The position numbers were made by a program, and so were the translations under genes. The notes under the pieces were generated by a model that was not told where the DNA came from, did no database searches, and saw only the letters and a program-made list of their open reading frames with translations. From Candidatus Babelota bacterium (GTDB taxonomy: Bacteria; JAGOBX01), in the NCBI GenBank assembly GCA_017999075.1, contig JAGOBX010000158.1, forward strand, positions 1-7,743: 7,743 bases of DNA. Reading direction: 5' to 3'. Of this stretch, positions 6,832-7,743 are shown piece after piece. Every line of letters begins with the position of its first letter. The first letter of the stretch is position 1.

Positions 6832-6847
6832 TATAAAATTATATTTT
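6819..6847 (+). promoter_or_regulatory. Predicted sigma-70-type promoter of ssnA
   Basis: A perfect TTGACA -35 box (6819-6824) is followed, at the ideal 17-bp spacing, by TATTTT (6842-6847, 4 of 6) as -10 box. Transcription would begin near 6854, leaving a leader of about 30 bases that contains the strong ribosome-binding site. The -35 box falls within the spacer of the opposing importer promoter. Confidence 0.55.
6830..6845. promoter_or_regulatory. Inverted repeat in the divergent promoter region, candidate operator
   Basis: AATATAA (6830-6836) and its exact reverse complement TTATATT (6839-6845) are separated by two bases. The repeat overlaps the predicted ssnA -10 box and the outer end of the predicted importer -35 box, so a dimeric regulator bound here could block both. 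It is made only of A and T in AT-rich DNA, so chance is a real alternative. No regulator gene is present in the window. Confidence 0.3.
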
Positions 6848-6869
6848 TAGTCAAATCGAAATAAATTTT

Positions 6870-6875
6870 AGGAGG
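6870..6875 (+). promoter_or_regulatory. Strong ribosome-binding site of ssnA
   Basis: A perfect AGGAGG lies nine bases before the ATG at 6885 and is the strongest Shine-Dalgarno in the window. It fixes the ssnA start at 6885, even though the E. coli protein begins at a position equivalent to Met14 here. Confidence 0.8.
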
Positions 6876-6884
6876 AAATATTTT

Positions 6885-7646
6885 ATGAACAAATCTGGAG
6901 AAAACAAAAAAAATGCACCGCAAATGTTAATAGGTGAAGGAATAGTCGTAACGTTAGGGAAAAACAATAATGTTATAAATAACGGCGCTGTTCTTGTAGA
7001 AGGAGAAAAAATCAAGGATATAGGAACAACTTCGGTTTTGAAAAAAAAATATCCTAAAGCCTCATATCTTGACGCTAAAAATAAACTTATAATGCCTGGT
7101 TTCATAAATACTCACATGCATTTATACAGCACTTTTGCAAGAGGACTCGGCAAAGCTGCTCCATCAAAAAATTTTCCTGAAATATTAAAAAATCTATGGT
7201 GGAGACTTGATAAAAAATTAAATATGGATGATGTTTATTACAGCGCTGTCATTCCAATGATTGACTGCATTAAACATGGAACTACTACAATAATAGATCA
7301 TCACGCAAGCCCGAACTCTATTACAGGAAGCCTGGATACAATAGCAAAAGCAACTAAAAAAGCAGGTATAAGAGCAAGCTTGTGTTATGAAACATCGGAT
7401 CGCGACGGTCAAAAAATAGCCGACGAAGGAATTGAAGAAAATTATAATTTTGTAAAAAAATGCGATACTGCTAAAGATTCTATGATTTCTGGATTATTCG
7501 GACTTCATGCTTCAATGACTATTTCAGCTAAAACACTTGAAAAATGCGTAAAAAAAGTAAATGAGTTAAATACAGGTTTTCATGTTCATACTGCAGAAGA
7601 TATTTCCGATCTAAACGATTCAAAAAAAAATATTAAAGCTGCGTAA
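6885..7646 (+). CDS. ssnA: SsnA-like amidohydrolase, 3'-truncated reading frame
   Basis: This is the N-terminal 253 residues of an amidohydrolase-superfamily protein closely resembling SsnA, a putative aminohydrolase related to chlorohydrolases and guanine deaminase that occurs in purine-catabolism clusters. After a 13-residue Lys/Asn-rich extension come the small beta domain (about 14-70) and the metal-binding HxH (His77, His79 in FINTHMHLYS). The family-specific block LKNLWWRLDKKL (101-112) follows, then HGTTTIIDHHASPNSITGSL (131-150), CYETSDRDG (167-175) and the third metal His region HVHTAED (233-239). Full-length relatives have about 440 residues. This frame ends at TAA 7644-7646, so it lacks the fourth His and the catalytic Asp of the C-terminal barrel. 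As read it could not be active. The break is at a run of nine A's, and weak family resemblance continues beyond it, so either sequencing error near a contig end or genuine decay is likely. It is divergent from the importer operon and has a strong ribosome-binding site. Confidence 0.85.
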   Translation: MNKSGENKKNAPQMLIGEGIVVTLGKNNNVINNGAVLVEGEKIKDIGTTSVLKKKYPKASYLDAKNKLIMPGFINTHMHLYSTFARGLGKAAPSKNFPEILKNLWWRLDKKLNMDDVYYSAVIPMIDCIKHGTTTIIDHHASPNSITGSLDTIAKATKKAGIRASLCYETSDRDGQKIADEGIEENYNFVKKCDTAKDSMISGLFGLHASMTISAKTLEKCVKKVNELNTGFHVHTAEDISDLNDSKKNIKAA

Positions 7647-7743
7647 ATGGAAAATGGTATAAAAATAATTTTTTCAGTTAAAAAACTAATCATACTTAAT
7701 TGAAACCATATTTAACAAAAAAAAATGGATTTGTTCCCCAAAA
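7647..7743 (+). pseudogene. ssnA: Probable continuation of ssnA in disrupted frames
   Basis: Past the ssnA stop, fragments resembling the next part of the family can be read only by switching frames. WYKNNFFS is at 7655-7678, in the frame one base earlier than the main one, and after a stop Lys-Thr follows at 7682-7687. ILN and then NHI appear in the original frame at 7692-7712, interrupted by TGA at 7701, and MDLFPK is at 7725-7742. Full-length relatives typically continue here with a segment of the form ...KT-hydrophobic-xH-x-H/Y-hydrophobic... The resemblance is weak and is my inference. The breaks sit near short homopolymers (A9, T6, A6, A9, C4). Confidence 0.35.

Noticed and set aside
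6851-7412. Minus-strand open frames (6851-7105 and 7218-7412) antisense to ssnA
   Set aside because: They overlap a clearly conserved SsnA coding region, and their Cys/Ser/Phe-rich translations look like shadow frames.
7644-7646. Recoding at the premature ssnA stop (selenocysteine or readthrough)
   Set aside because: The stop is TAA, not TGA. There is no SECIS-like hairpin directly after it, and the following in-frame residues do not resume the family sequence directly.

Overview
The window is AT-rich bacterial DNA (roughly one third G+C by eye) using the standard code, with TGG for Trp and no in-frame TGA. A PolC-type replicative polymerase points to a PolC-bearing lineage such as Bacillota, Fusobacteriota or Mycoplasmatota. 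The solute-binding protein has no lipobox cysteine, which would be easier to explain in a diderm. I cannot fix the phylum from this window.

Layout. Positions 1-1319 (+) hold the C-terminal third of DNA polymerase III PolC, cut off at the left edge. A nested hairpin (1322-1368) and a TATAAT box follow. Next is a complete AlkD-family DNA alkylation-repair glycosylase gene (1404-2114, +). It converges on a four-gene minus-strand operon, 6757 down to 2160. The operon encodes a BMP/PnrA-family solute-binding protein, a double-domain ABC ATPase and two BPD_transp_2 permeases: a complete purine-nucleoside-type ABC importer with tight or overlapping gene joints. Divergent from it, from 6885 (+), is an SsnA-like amidohydrolase. 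Its reading frame stops at 7646, at a little over half the family length, and weak family resemblance continues past the stop in shifted frames up to the window edge.

How the genes fit together. The importer would bring nucleosides or bases across the inner membrane. SsnA belongs to the amidohydrolase superfamily near guanine deaminase and chlorohydrolase, and in other bacteria it sits in purine-catabolism clusters. The two transcription units share a 127-bp intergenic region. In it the predicted promoters interlock, and an AT-rich inverted repeat covers the -10 box of one and the -35 box of the other, which suggests joint control of uptake and deamination. The polC and AlkD-like genes look like unrelated housekeeping or repair neighbours.

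Most of the window is ordinary. The points most worth checking are the broken 3' part of ssnA, the interlocked promoter region, the SBP without a lipobox, the TTG start of the ATPase, and the probable leaderless AlkD-like transcript. I saw no tRNA, rRNA, CRISPR array, insertion sequence or clear riboswitch, and no gene-free stretch longer than 300 bases.
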